From Bacillus benzoevorans (GTDB lineage: Bacteria > Bacillota > Bacilli > Bacillales > Cytobacillaceae), in assembly GCF_014207535.1 (NCBI RefSeq), contig NZ_JACHGK010000001.1:558001-622000 (forward strand): DNA of 64,000 nucleotides. Direction: 5' to 3'. The notes below the pieces were generated by a model that worked only from the letters and a program-made list of their open reading frames with translations, was not told the DNA's origin and made no database searches. A program made the translations under genes and the position numbers. This document shows, piece by piece, positions 46,194 through 55,288 of this stretch. Position 1 is the first letter of the stretch. Every line of letters begins with the position of its first letter.

Positions 46194-49077
46194 ACCGATA
46201 AAGAAGAGTATTGCCCATCAATATCTTCGAATAATGGTTCTATTTTCAGCTGTCTTAATGATAGGTTTTATCTCACTTATCGTTTATAATGGGAAAATTC
46301 AAGCCGATTTTGAAGAAGAAAATGAAGATTTAGAAAGGGAAATGGCAGCGGTAAATCAGCTTGAAAAGACTTATACTTCCATTGTACTGAATATGCGCGG
46401 ATATTTTGCCTTTGGCGATGAATCAATAAGAGATAAAGCTTTTGCCAAACAAGAGGAAGTATTAGAGAGCATTCAAATGCTGAAGGAAGAAGCTGATTTA
46501 AAGGAAGATAACGTATTTATTTCTCAAGTAGAAAATTTTCACAGATATTACTTCGACGTTTTAGTCCCTCAGCAAATAAAAGTCTTTCAAGCTAGAAATG
46601 GGCAGTGGGAAGACTCACCCGGACTGAATCAATATAATTCTGAGAAAATAGAAACGTTTTTATCCAGTATTCTTGCTTACCATCAAAGTAAGGATTTACA
46701 GATTCAACAAAACTTTATTGATTATTCATCAAAACAGGAACTGCTTCAGTGGGCTATGATAGCTTTTGTTTCTTTAATGCTTTTATTATTGATTACCATT
46801 ATCAGAGCAAAAGTGAAATCAATCGGGCAACCGCTTCAAGAATTGGCCCTCGCATCGGAAGAAATATCTGCGGGCAGAGAGGTTGATATACCTAAGTACG
46901 ATGGTCGGGAAGACGAGGTTAGTCTGCTTTCCCGTTCGTTTGAAAAAATGATTAAGAGTATTCAAGAGAATGAACAAAATCTTCTGGCACAAAATGAGGA
47001 ACTGATGGCACAGCAGGATGAACTGCAAATGCAAAAAGAAGAACTGGAACACGCAGTTGATATTATTCAAACTAATGAAGCCAACTTAAAACGCAGAAAT
47101 GAACTGATGCATTCATTATCCAATTCACTAAATAAGCAGATCGTTTTAGAGGGTGTGGTTGAAAATATCTGCCACATCATGAATGCAGACCGAGGCATTA
47201 TCGCGTTAATGGATTCCACGAATGCTTATGCAGCCTTTGGCTTAGCTGATAAGGAAGAGGTTCAATTTATGCGTAATCTTCATTCAGGCATGATCGACAG
47301 ATTAATAGAAAAGAAAAGAGCTTATAGTATCAAAAGAAATTGTACGCCGCTTGAAAAAGGCTACCATACCGAGGAATTATATTGTTATGACTTATATATC
47401 CCGGTTTTGTCTTCAACCGGCCAAGTGGCTGCAGTCATGATGTTTTCCCGTTATGCCAATCCATATTCAAAGGACGAAATAAAGGAATACGAAGGAACAT
47501 GTAAGCAAATATCAATCTCACTTGAAAAAATAAGAGTGTATGAGGATTCCGAATTTGAACGGTTATTAACAAGGGATATTTTAAATACGATACATGAGGG
47601 TGTTCAGTTAGTTGACGAAAACGGAGTGATCACTCGGGTTAACTCCAAAATGCAAGGTCTTTACCAAGAAGTTAAAGCTGCTGAATTGGTCAATGTACCG
47701 CTTGAACAATGGAGTCATAAAGTAGGCACATCTATTGCAGATGGCGAAGCGTTTCTTGAGTTTATGCAGGCAGTCACAGCAGGTAAAACCACTCCGGAAG
47801 AAAGACATGTTTACCATATTAATGGACCGATCAAACAGGTAATCCAAGTGTATGTGGAAGAACTGTATCGCGGCAATAAAAGAGTTGGTACACTGCTGGT
47901 TCACAGGGATATTACCAAAGCCTACGAAGTGGATCAAATGAAATCTGAATTTGTCAGCACTGTCAGCCACGAGCTGCGGACACCTCTCTCCAGCGTTCTT
48001 GGATTTACTGAATTAATGCTAAACAAAAAATTAAAGCCGGAGCGGCAACAAAAATATCTGCAGACCATTTATCAGGAAGCCAAGCGTTTAACGGCATTAA
48101 TCAATGATTTTCTCGATGTCCAGCGCATGGAATCAGGAAAGCAGGCATATGAGAAAAAGTATGTCGATATGATTCCAATTATTAAACGTCGTTTGGATAC
48201 CGATAGAGTCAATCACCCAGATCACTCGTTTATCCTGAATCAAAGCACTGAAAATACGACGGTTTTAGGCGACGAGGATAAAATTACCCAGGTGTTGAAT
48301 AATCTTTTCAGCAATGCCGTCAAATATTCACCAGACGGCGGAGAAGTCAAAGTGACTGTTTTTGAGAATGAAAACAATGTATGTATTGATGTAAAGGACC
48401 AGGGTCTTGGCATCCCTGAAGATGCATTGGAAAATATATTCACGAAGTTCTACCGTGTTGATAATTCTGATCGCAGAAAAATTGGAGGTACCGGTTTAGG
48501 ACTGTCTATTGTAAGTGAAATCATGAAGGCGCATGAAGGAAGTGTTAGTGTTACTTCAGAACTTAAAAGGGGCAGTACTTTTACATTAAGCTTCCCGCTT
48601 ATACTTTCGAAAAATACTGAGATGGAAAAAGAAAGTGAAAATGTTTCATTGGAACCAGTGACCAATCGAGTCGATGTCAATGTCATTGTCATTGAGGATG
48701 ATCGCAATTTGGCCTCTTTATTGCAGACGGAACTGGAGGATAATGGATTCCAAGTGCTGCAATATACAAATGGCGAAGATGCCATGCATGCGATTGAGCA
48801 ATATAAACCCGACACGATTGTACTGGATATTATGCTGGACGAAACAAGCATGAATGGATGGGAAATATTAGAGAAGGTGAAAACGAATCCTGATTTGAAA
48901 GATATACCTATTATCGTTTCCTCGGCATTAGAAGAGAAAGAAAAGGGCTTCAGCCTTGGCGCTACAGAGTATCTGGTTAAACCATATCCGCCGCATAAGC
49001 TTTCCAGTACAATCCTGCAGACTCTATTAAAGAAAGAAAAGAGCGGCCAGATACTTGTACCAAGCAGTGCAGAATAA
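46180..49077 (+). CDS. Hybrid histidine kinase (CHASE3-like-HAMP-GAF-PAS-HisKA-HATPase-REC)
   Basis: A membrane sensor kinase of 965 aa. A first helix (about 14-34), an extracytoplasmic helical region (about 35-190, CHASE3-like) and a second helix (about 191-212) lead to HAMP and a Gln/Glu-rich coiled coil (about 262-305). GAF (about 312-450) and PAS (about 465-575) domains follow. The HisKA motif is STVSHELRTPLSS, and the ATPase has NNLFSNAVKYS, DQGLGIPE and GGTGLGLS. A C-terminal receiver (about 830-950; IEDDRN, LDIMLDE, KPYPP) makes it hybrid. It starts at GTG inside the receiver gene. The phosphate probably moves on to the Hpt or receiver proteins upstream. Confidence 0.94.
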   Translation: MKTNKPIKKSIAHQYLRIMVLFSAVLMIGFISLIVYNGKIQADFEEENEDLEREMAAVNQLEKTYTSIVLNMRGYFAFGDESIRDKAFAKQEEVLESIQMLKEEADLKEDNVFISQVENFHRYYFDVLVPQQIKVFQARNGQWEDSPGLNQYNSEKIETFLSSILAYHQSKDLQIQQNFIDYSSKQELLQWAMIAFVSLMLLLLITIIRAKVKSIGQPLQELALASEEISAGREVDIPKYDGREDEVSLLSRSFEKMIKSIQENEQNLLAQNEELMAQQDELQMQKEELEHAVDIIQTNEANLKRRNELMHSLSNSLNKQIVLEGVVENICHIMNADRGIIALMDSTNAYAAFGLADKEEVQFMRNLHSGMIDRLIEKKRAYSIKRNCTPLEKGYHTEELYCYDLYIPVLSSTGQVAAVMMFSRYANPYSKDEIKEYEGTCKQISISLEKIRVYEDSEFERLLTRDILNTIHEGVQLVDENGVITRVNSKMQGLYQEVKAAELVNVPLEQWSHKVGTSIADGEAFLEFMQAVTAGKTTPEERHVYHINGPIKQVIQVYVEELYRGNKRVGTLLVHRDITKAYEVDQMKSEFVSTVSHELRTPLSSVLGFTELMLNKKLKPERQQKYLQTIYQEAKRLTALINDFLDVQRMESGKQAYEKKYVDMIPIIKRRLDTDRVNHPDHSFILNQSTENTTVLGDEDKITQVLNNLFSNAVKYSPDGGEVKVTVFENENNVCIDVKDQGLGIPEDALENIFTKFYRVDNSDRRKIGGTGLGLSIVSEIMKAHEGSVSVTSELKRGSTFTLSFPLILSKNTEMEKESENVSLEPVTNRVDVNVIVIEDDRNLASLLQTELEDNGFQVLQYTNGEDAMHAIEQYKPDTIVLDIMLDETSMNGWEILEKVKTNPDLKDIPIIVSSALEEKEKGFSLGATEYLVKPYPPHKLSSTILQTLLKKEKSGQILVPSSAE

Positions 49078-49088
49078 TCATGCAAAAA

Positions 49089-49126
49089 AACTTGTTTTCT
49101 TTATTTCTAGGAAACAAGTTTTTTAT
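49089..49126 (+). terminator. Terminator of the kinase operon
   Basis: AACTTGTTTTC pairs with GGAAACAAGTT (one G-U pair), followed by a T-run. Confidence 0.87.
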
Positions 49127-49259
49127 TTATATGTCGAAAAGCCTGATCGTTTTTTTGCTGTATGATATGAAGAAATGAATTGCGCAAAAGAATTAGCAAC
49201 AAGCTCGTACCATATGAATAAAATAGCATTAAATTGAAGGAAAAGGGGTGTGCAGGGAG

Positions 49260-49868
49260 ATGATGTTTCCGCACACAAAATTGAAGTATATAAATGAAAA
49301 TATCGGATTTGGCGTGTTTGCAACGAAATTTATTCCAAAGGGAACCATTACCTGGGCATTAGACGAGTTGGACCATTTACTTGAACCGGAGTTTGTGAAG
49401 AGCATGGATAAATATCGGCGCAAGGTTATTAATAAATATTCGTATCGAAACAGGAAGGGACAATATATTCTTTGCTGGGATCTTGGAAGGTACGTAAACC
49501 ATAGTTATCAGGCTAATTGCAGAGCAACAGCATATGACTTTGAAGTGGCTATTCGCGATATACAACCAGGTGAGCAGATAACGAGCGATTATGGAACATT
49601 GAATATCGGAACAGCATTTCGGGGGAGCCTGAAGAAGAGAACTGTTAGAAAAATGGTAAAGCCCGACGACCTCTTATATTATTACAAGGAATGGGACGAA
49701 GAGGTACTAGAAGCATTTAAACATTTTCATCATATCGAACAGCCGCTGCTTCATTTAATCCAGCCAGAGTTTTTGGAAAAAGTAAAGCAGGCGGTGCAGC
49801 AGAATAAACTCCCTGATTCAATTAAAAGTAACTACTATGATCGTTCTGCAAAACAGAAAAAACCATAA
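49260..49868 (+). CDS. SET-domain protein (putative lysine methyltransferase)
   Basis: A protein of about 202 aa with a SET domain over residues 5-120. Visible signs are the early GFGVFATKFIPKGTI segment, the central NHSYQANCRA (NHS motif) and the end DIQPGEQITSDYGTLN with the conserved Tyr. No cysteine-rich post-SET region is seen. SET enzymes transfer methyl from SAM to lysine; bacterial targets are mostly unknown. The start is uncertain: ATG at 49260 or 49263, or GTG at 49248. Confidence 0.87.
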   Translation: MMFPHTKLKYINENIGFGVFATKFIPKGTITWALDELDHLLEPEFVKSMDKYRRKVINKYSYRNRKGQYILCWDLGRYVNHSYQANCRATAYDFEVAIRDIQPGEQITSDYGTLNIGTAFRGSLKKRTVRKMVKPDDLLYYYKEWDEEVLEAFKHFHHIEQPLLHLIQPEFLEKVKQAVQQNKLPDSIKSNYYDRSAKQKKP

Positions 49869-49984
49869 TAAACATGCACTCTAGTACTGCCAATTCCCTT
49901 ATATCTTCTATAGATTATTCAAAATCCCCTTACGTGATAAGATTTTTTACCTCTGTTCAATGTGTAAGGTGTTTGCTTGCTTAA

Positions 49985-50716
49985 TTAAGGCTGTTTTTTA
50001 TTTAATAGATTAGTAAATGGACAAGCAGAAGGCATAGTTTCGTCATCTCTTAGAAAATACTGTTTCCATTCATAATTGTCTTCCTCCCCGTACCACTTTA
50101 ACTCAGGGTGCACGGGGACTTCGTCATAATTCATTAATCGTTTCCGAATAAGTGATTTCATCTGTTCAACATTAGGATGTGTTTGGTGAAAATGCTGCAG
50201 TACCCATCGCGGGGTAATGGCCAGCATCATAAAAGGAAATGACCGGCTTCTTCTTTTTTTGTGTTCGGGGGTGGCACAATAAACAAAATACGATTCACCA
50301 TTAAAGGTGAATTCCCATACCGGATTATGCGGGTTTTGTGTTAAATAGTGATGTTCATCAAGCTCACTAACACCCGCTAGCGTTTTCCAAAAAAGCTGTT
50401 CATACTCTTCCATAGTGGCTGCTGAAGTTAGTTGGAAAAAGATAATTAATGAGGTATAAGTGCCGCATTCTCTTGAAATCGTTCCATATGTCTTTAATAC
50501 ATTCGCAAGCTTTAAAATCGATGAGACTTTTTCTAATTCAGCAATAAAAGCATATCGTAAGTGATATAAGTGAAAACCCATCGTCGCCGGAATGCAAGGA
50601 AACGGATGGACCCCGTCTGTCATCTTATCCTTAAAAGCCATAAAAGCATCTTGTTTCCAAGGCTTTAGCAGATGTAAATGCTGTTCGATTTCTTTCTGCT
50701 GAAAAATGTTATTCAT
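49985..50716 (-). CDS. YqcI/YcgG-family protein
   Basis: A soluble protein of 243 aa. It shows the family pattern of an early W-K-x-x-A-F-x-x-F segment (PWKQDAFMAFKDKM), PFPCIPATMGF, RECGTYTSLIIFF, and a C-terminal SACPFTNLL. The function of the family is unknown; some members lie beside heme or stress genes. AGGAGG lies eight bases before the ATG. It is divergent from the DinB-family gene. Confidence 0.85.
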   Translation of the reverse strand: MNNIFQQKEIEQHLHLLKPWKQDAFMAFKDKMTDGVHPFPCIPATMGFHLYHLRYAFIAELEKVSSILKLANVLKTYGTISRECGTYTSLIIFFQLTSAATMEEYEQLFWKTLAGVSELDEHHYLTQNPHNPVWEFTFNGESYFVYCATPEHKKRRSRSFPFMMLAITPRWVLQHFHQTHPNVEQMKSLIRKRLMNYDEVPVHPELKWYGEEDNYEWKQYFLRDDETMPSACPFTNLLNKKQP

Positions 50717-50898
50717 CAGTAAAACCTCCTCTTATCCACAATATTGGAAGTGGAGTAAATAGGTGAATGTCCTTGGAAAAGAAGGGGAACTGTATGTAAT
50801 AAAGGAGAAAACTGATGTTAATGCAGGAAAAACCTGCAGACCTGCTTAATACTATAAATGGTTGGAATATGATGAATCGAAAAATATGGAGGGTAAAC

Positions 50899-51345
50899 AT
50901 GAGTGAATTATTAAAAAAGCAATTTAATCTTGGCAGAACAGGTTTATTTCCGAATTTGGAAGGTTTAACCGATGAACAGGCGGATGTACAGTTAGTGCAG
51001 CTTCCGAATACAATTCGCTGGCAGGCCGGGCATATTTTGACAGCGGCAGAGAACTTTTTATTTGGCACAGAGAGTCAGCTTCCGGAAGAATATCAGGCGT
51101 TATTTGGCTATGGTTCAAAACCGTCGGCATGGAATGGTGAAGTGCCAAGTATAGAAATCCTGATCGGAGAGCTAAAGGGCCAGCTCGAGAGAATCAATGC
51201 TATTCCGAATGAACGATTTGAGGAAAACCTGCCTGAACCTATTTTAGGGAATGCAACCTATGGAGAATTATTCAGTTTTACGGCTTTCCATGAATTAACC
51301 CATATTGGTCAGATACATACGATGCAGAAACTGGTTCAATCTTAA
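50899..51345 (+). CDS. DinB-family protein
   Basis: A four-helix bundle protein of 148 aa. The metal-binding histidines are in RWQAGHIL and in FHELTHIGQIHTM (H-x3-H). DinB-like proteins include thiol-dependent transferases using bacillithiol. The ATG at 50899 follows GGAGGG; the frame is open upstream but without start signals. It is a single gene with its own terminator. Confidence 0.87.
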   Translation: MSELLKKQFNLGRTGLFPNLEGLTDEQADVQLVQLPNTIRWQAGHILTAAENFLFGTESQLPEEYQALFGYGSKPSAWNGEVPSIEILIGELKGQLERINAIPNERFEENLPEPILGNATYGELFSFTAFHELTHIGQIHTMQKLVQS

Positions 51346-51358
51346 ATATTGATAAGAA

Positions 51359-51398
51359 AAGAAAAACTGGAGTCAATATGATTCCAGTTTTTCTTTTA
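51359..51398 (+). terminator. Terminator of the DinB gene
   Basis: AAGAAAAACTGGA pairs with TTCCAGTTTTTCTT across a short loop. Confidence 0.87.
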
Positions 51399-51500
51399 TT
51401 CCATTGCAATGGAATAGGAAAAACCGTTCCATGTTACAGTGAAATAGAAGGGTTATTCTATAAATAGTGAACGATGGCTCCAAAATATAATTTTAGATTT

Positions 51501-51514
51501 TGAAAGCGTTTATA
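51501..51514. promoter_or_regulatory. Candidate CcpA cre site
   Basis: TGAAAGCGTTTATA fits the catabolite-response consensus (TGNAARCGNWWWCA) with one mismatch. It lies about 85 bases before the dioxygenase start, so carbon-catabolite repression of that gene is likely. Confidence 0.55.
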
Positions 51515-51596
51515 AAAAAAGAGTGATTAGACAAAATATTTAAATATGTTTAAAATTAAAATATATTCGAATAACAAGTTATGGGAGGAAAAAAAG

Positions 51597-52511
51597 TTGC
51601 TACGTTATAAAAAATTAGGTTATGGGGTATTAAGTGTTACTGATTTAGAAAAGTCATTGGATTTTTACACAAATGTTGCGGGAATGCAATTTGTTGAGCG
51701 CGATGAAACTAGCGTTTATCTGCGCACAAGTTACGATCACCACAACATGATTCTGGAACAGGGACCAGAAGCAGGTTTGAAACGAGTTGCTTTTGAATTA
51801 GAAAAAGCGGAACAATTTGATGACGCTTTCAAATATCTTCAAGAGCAAGGATTAAACCCAGTTGAATTGAGTGCAGAGGAATGTCAAAAACTAGCACAAG
51901 GAAGAACATTACGCTTTAAAGACCCAGTGATTGGTTTAACTCATGAGATTTATGCAGACATTATGCAAATGGGCTTGCCTTACACTTCTGCGAATGGATT
52001 AGAAATTGAATGTCTATTGCATATCGTATATGAAACACCACAATTCAATGAGTATTATGACTTCTTTGTAAACAAATTGAATTTCGCGGTATCTGATACT
52101 GCTGGAAGAGAAACTTCATGGGCTTGGCTGCGCTGCTTCCCGAACCCTTACCATCACTCATTTGCGATTACAGAAGGTCCGAATAATATCTTAAATCACA
52201 TTGCCTTCAAAGCAAAAACAGTTGATGATATCGGTAAACAAGTGAACAATTTAAAAGAAAAGAATGTTCCAATTCTGTTTGGACCAGGAAGACACCATCC
52301 ATCAGGAAGCATTTTCCTATACTTTGCTGACCCAGATGGCATTACGGTTGAATACAGCCAAGGTATGGAAGAATTCCCTGAAGAGGGCGCAAGAGAACCA
52401 CGCCGCTTAGAGCCAAGCTTACACACTCTTGACGAGTGGGGCGGAAGTCCACAACCTGGATTTGGAAAATACGGAAAGTTATTAGCTGAAGAAGCAGAAA
52501 CAGTAAAATAA
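51597..52511 (+). CDS. Extradiol (catechol 2,3-) dioxygenase, VOC type I
   Basis: A ring-cleaving dioxygenase of 304 aa with two vicinal-oxygen-chelate domains. The second domain carries the iron ligands: His in LLHIVYETP, His in NPYHHSFAIT and Glu in GITVEYSQGM. It would cleave catechol or a similar diol at the meta position to a semialdehyde. The TTG at 51597 has GGGAGG eight bases upstream, while the earlier ATG at 51546 has none. The semialdehyde dehydrogenase at 59.7 kb is the logical next enzyme. The exact diol is open. Confidence 0.88.
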   Translation: MLRYKKLGYGVLSVTDLEKSLDFYTNVAGMQFVERDETSVYLRTSYDHHNMILEQGPEAGLKRVAFELEKAEQFDDAFKYLQEQGLNPVELSAEECQKLAQGRTLRFKDPVIGLTHEIYADIMQMGLPYTSANGLEIECLLHIVYETPQFNEYYDFFVNKLNFAVSDTAGRETSWAWLRCFPNPYHHSFAITEGPNNILNHIAFKAKTVDDIGKQVNNLKEKNVPILFGPGRHHPSGSIFLYFADPDGITVEYSQGMEEFPEEGAREPRRLEPSLHTLDEWGGSPQPGFGKYGKLLAEEAETVK

Positions 52512-52528
52512 TCGAATATAAATATGAA

Positions 52529-52571
52529 AGAAGCAGGGGATCCGGGGGGATGTCCCCTGCTTCTTTTTTTT
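52529..52571 (+). terminator. Terminator of the dioxygenase gene
   Basis: AGAAGCAGGGGA pairs with TCCCCTGCTTCT, followed by eight T. Confidence 0.92.
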
Positions 52572-52866
52572 GTGCAAAATGGTATATTAGAATAACATAG
52601 TGGAGGTAACTCGACTGTCGTTGCACTGTCATCGCGGCAGCATTAGAATAAGGGTAAACCATAGTATGAGAGGTTCGATAAGCATGAACATTAGCAATAT
52701 TTTTATTGTGAGCCGGATGTGTAGGAAAATCTGGGGAGATTATGGAAACAGCAGATATTAAGTTTTTGTAAAAAGACAGAAGACATTAATGACCCTTACG
52801 CTTCCTAAGCCATTGTGGACACTGTTTTGGCTGCAGCAGAACCGTTTTGTTGTTCTATTAATCTAG
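52572..52866. other. Non-coding stretch before the corA leader
   Basis: About 295 bases between the dioxygenase terminator and the corA promoter. Only short, unsupported frames are seen (for example 24 codons at 52684). No M-box-type Mg riboswitch is recognised. Confidence 0.5.
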
Positions 52867-52895
52867 TTTACAAAAAATAGTTATTACAGTAGAAT
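52867..52895 (+). promoter_or_regulatory. Sigma-A-type promoter of the corA transcript
   Basis: TTTACA and TAGAAT are spaced by exactly 17 bp. The transcript would start near 52902, giving a 5' region of about 220 nt before corA that contains a leader ORF. Confidence 0.65.
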
Positions 52896-52962
52896 GTTGA
52901 GGGGTTAATTATTAAAAGGAGATTTGCCGAGGCGAATTTGATTAGATTGGAGCTGAATTTAT

Positions 52963-53091
52963 ATGAGTAGTCAACATTGTCACGAACCGGAGCCTGAGCC
53001 AGATTCGAACAAAGAGGAAGTCATTAATAGACCATTCCTTAAAAGTTTGAATACTGATACAAATTCAGCTTTGTATGGCCAAGATTTCTGA
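52963..53091 (+). CDS. Leader peptide candidate with acidic-proline run (42 aa)
   Basis: A 42-codon frame in the 5' region of corA, with TTGGAG about ten bases before the ATG. It begins MSSQHCHEPEPEPDSN, so residues 8-14 alternate Glu and Pro before an Asp. In E. coli MgtL an EPDP run near the N-terminus makes ribosomes fall off at low Mg2+ and so controls the Mg2+ transporter gene. The ribosome-binding region (AGCTGAATTT, 52951-52960) is exactly complementary to the end of the ORF (AAATTCAGCT, 53061-53070). A Mg2+-sensing leader is an inference; an ordinary small protein is the alternative. Confidence 0.6.
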   Translation: MSSQHCHEPEPEPDSNKEEVINRPFLKSLNTDTNSALYGQDF

Positions 53092-53116
53092 CTTCCTCAT
53101 AAAAGAGGAGGTTTTT
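53092..53116 (+). promoter_or_regulatory. Hairpin covering the corA ribosome binding site
   Basis: CTTCCTC pairs with GAGGAGG (one G-U pair), and five T follow. The right arm is the corA ribosome binding site and the left arm begins right after the leader stop. It could act as a translation switch or weak attenuator coupled to leader translation. Confidence 0.5.
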
Positions 53117-53120
53117 ACCC

Positions 53121-54059
53121 ATGTTAATGATTTATAAATCCGATTTGCAAGGGTGTCTGCAAGAAGCCGACGAAATAACCCCTGGCTGCTGGATCCAATT
53201 AATTGCCCCTAGCGAAGGGGAAATTCAGGAGATTTCGAATGAATTAGAAATACCTTTGGAATATTTGAAGGACCCTTTGGATGAAGAGGAGCGGTCCCGG
53301 ATTGAAAAACACGATGGGAAAATTCTTATAATCGTGAATGGCCCATTTGTCTCATATGACGATAAAGGGATTCCTATCTATGATACGATTCCGATTGGCA
53401 TGATTATCGCGAACAATTGCTTTGTTACCATTTGTTCAAAGGATATTCCTATTTTTCATGCCTTTTCCGCAGGGAAGATTAGAGACTTTTTCACCTATAA
53501 ACGAACAAGATTTACGTTTCAAATCCTTTATTCCATTGCTACATCCTTTCTCAAGTATTTAAAACAAATCAGCAAAAAGACGGATGCCATTGAATCTGAA
53601 CTGCATCAATCAATGAAAAATAAAGAGCTATTATCGCTGTTGAATTTTGAAAAAAGCTTGGTTTATTTTACAACCTCTCTAAAATCCAACAATATCGTGA
53701 TGCAAAAAATGATGAAAAGCAATTATTTGAAAATGTATGAAGATGATCAGGATTTGCTGGAGGATGTCATTATCGAAAACCAGCAAGCCATTGAAATGGC
53801 TGAAACTCATTCGTCGATTTTAAGCGGCATGATGGATGCCTTTGCCTCGATCATTTCCAATAATGTCAACATTGTGATGAAATTCTTGACATCCTTTACC
53901 ATTATCCTGGCACTGCCAACAATGGTCGCAAGCTTTTACGGGATGAACGTGGCGCTTCCGCTGCAAGAATACCGTTATTCCTTTGTAATTGCGATTACGA
54001 TTTCTTTCATTTTAGCAGGCACGACAGCTTTTATTTTCTGGAAAAAGAAATTCTTTTAA
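53121..54059 (+). CDS. corA: CorA-family divalent cation transporter
   Basis: A protein of 312 aa with a large cytoplasmic N-terminal domain (about 1-245) and two C-terminal helices (about 252-272 and 283-305). The loop between them follows the conserved YGMN (SFYGMNVALPL). It would move Mg2+ or related metal ions as a pentamer. The ATG at 53121 has GAGGAGG nine bases upstream, inside the hairpin described above. Direction and metal preference cannot be read from the sequence. Confidence 0.93.
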   Translation: MLMIYKSDLQGCLQEADEITPGCWIQLIAPSEGEIQEISNELEIPLEYLKDPLDEEERSRIEKHDGKILIIVNGPFVSYDDKGIPIYDTIPIGMIIANNCFVTICSKDIPIFHAFSAGKIRDFFTYKRTRFTFQILYSIATSFLKYLKQISKKTDAIESELHQSMKNKELLSLLNFEKSLVYFTTSLKSNNIVMQKMMKSNYLKMYEDDQDLLEDVIIENQQAIEMAETHSSILSGMMDAFASIISNNVNIVMKFLTSFTIILALPTMVASFYGMNVALPLQEYRYSFVIAITISFILAGTTAFIFWKKKFF

Positions 54060-54082
54060 CTTCAACTTCATTCAGCATAAGT

Positions 54083-54109
54083 AAGCATGGACTAAATCCA
54101 TGCTTTTTC
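54083..54109 (+). terminator. Terminator of corA
   Basis: AAGCATGGA pairs with TCCATGCTT, followed by T. The sequence just before it (AACTTCATTCAGCA) repeats one end of the structured element before cheW. Confidence 0.85.
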
Positions 54110-55104
54110 TATCGGTCTTTTATCGAATGGTAAAAACCCTTGGCTATATCAATAAGGGAAAATAAAATAACGAACAAGGCAAATCCCCAGATGAGTTTGT
54201 TCCAATTTGCGGCAAATGTAGCTCCGCCAAGTTTTAGGTTCCCGTCCATTAATGTCAGAAATTGAGGATGAAATAGGTCTGGATTGCTCAGCATGACACA
54301 TAGTAAAGTAATGGATAAAGTATGATAGATTAAATTGAAGAAGGAGATTTTAAATGTCCACCTGGCATAAGCAAGCTTAATGACTCCAAGTGCAAATTCA
54401 ATGAGCGCAAGTCCGAGCAAAAGCGGGAAATAGGAAATTAAAATATTTTGCTTAAAAAGAGGGGCGATTAATGTTAAACTTTCAAAACTGGAGCCGGTTT
54501 GCTCGTACCAGCCTAGCCATTTATCTGCATGGAATAACAGGATCAGCCAAATGACAATCCAAAAGAGGCTGAACAACACTTCGGCCCGTGAGATTGTTCT
54601 TTTTTGTTTATAGTTGGGGAACCAAAGTGTATTTATGGATGGAATTCGCTCAGCTGGAATCCCGACCCATTCCATAATCATGAAACCAATAGTCACCCAG
54701 AGAAAAACATGCGCAAAAGCATCGAAAGCGGATACGAATATATCAATAAATAAAGCGACAATAAAAGAAACGATATGGATTTCTTCTTTGATGGCAAGAA
54801 ATCTTTCAATAATGATGGAAAAGGAAGTAATGAACAAGAAGATTAAGGCAAACAAGACTACAAAACGAATATATTTTTCGAAATAGGGAGGAGCAATTAA
54901 ATATTTTTTACCCTTCAGCCTGTAAGTAAAGACCCATTCAGCCGGCGAACCTAAATCCTGCAATATTCTTTGAACATCTTCATGAGTAAACCCCTCTGGC
55001 AGTTTCTCTTCGATTAGGGCACGTAACTCCTTTTCGGCGCCACTGCGTAATCTCTGCGGTAGCCTGTTTTTCACATCCTCCACATAAACTTCAATCAAGT
55101 CCAT
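54109..55104 (-). CDS. HAAS-domain membrane protein
   Basis: A protein of about 331 aa. Residues 1-75 are a helical HAAS-type domain (DLIEVYVEDVKNRLPQR, VQRILQDLGSPAEW), as in DUF1700 proteins. Seven to eight hydrophobic segments follow. HAAS proteins are often next to PadR regulators, but none is here. The ATG at 55104 has GGGAG nine bases upstream. The function is unknown. Confidence 0.75.
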   Translation of the reverse strand: MDLIEVYVEDVKNRLPQRLRSGAEKELRALIEEKLPEGFTHEDVQRILQDLGSPAEWVFTYRLKGKKYLIAPPYFEKYIRFVVLFALIFLFITSFSIIIERFLAIKEEIHIVSFIVALFIDIFVSAFDAFAHVFLWVTIGFMIMEWVGIPAERIPSINTLWFPNYKQKRTISRAEVLFSLFWIVIWLILLFHADKWLGWYEQTGSSFESLTLIAPLFKQNILISYFPLLLGLALIEFALGVIKLAYARWTFKISFFNLIYHTLSITLLCVMLSNPDLFHPQFLTLMDGNLKLGGATFAANWNKLIWGFALFVILFSLIDIAKGFYHSIKDR

Positions 55105-55288
55105 CTTTCTCATCTCCCAATTAACATCTTCTTACACATACATATTTCGACATACAGGGAAATATTACCTGCCATTAATAGTGCAGCAAAATGTTATTAT
55201 CTGTGCCTGGAAGGTGAATTTTTTTTTTGGAAAAAAATCCGTCAGAATTGGAATAATAAGCTTTACCTAGATCAGGGGTGTGATAAAA

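Noticed and set aside
52572..53120. M-box magnesium riboswitch before corA
   Set aside because: None of the conserved M-box blocks is recognisable; the leader ORF is the main feature.
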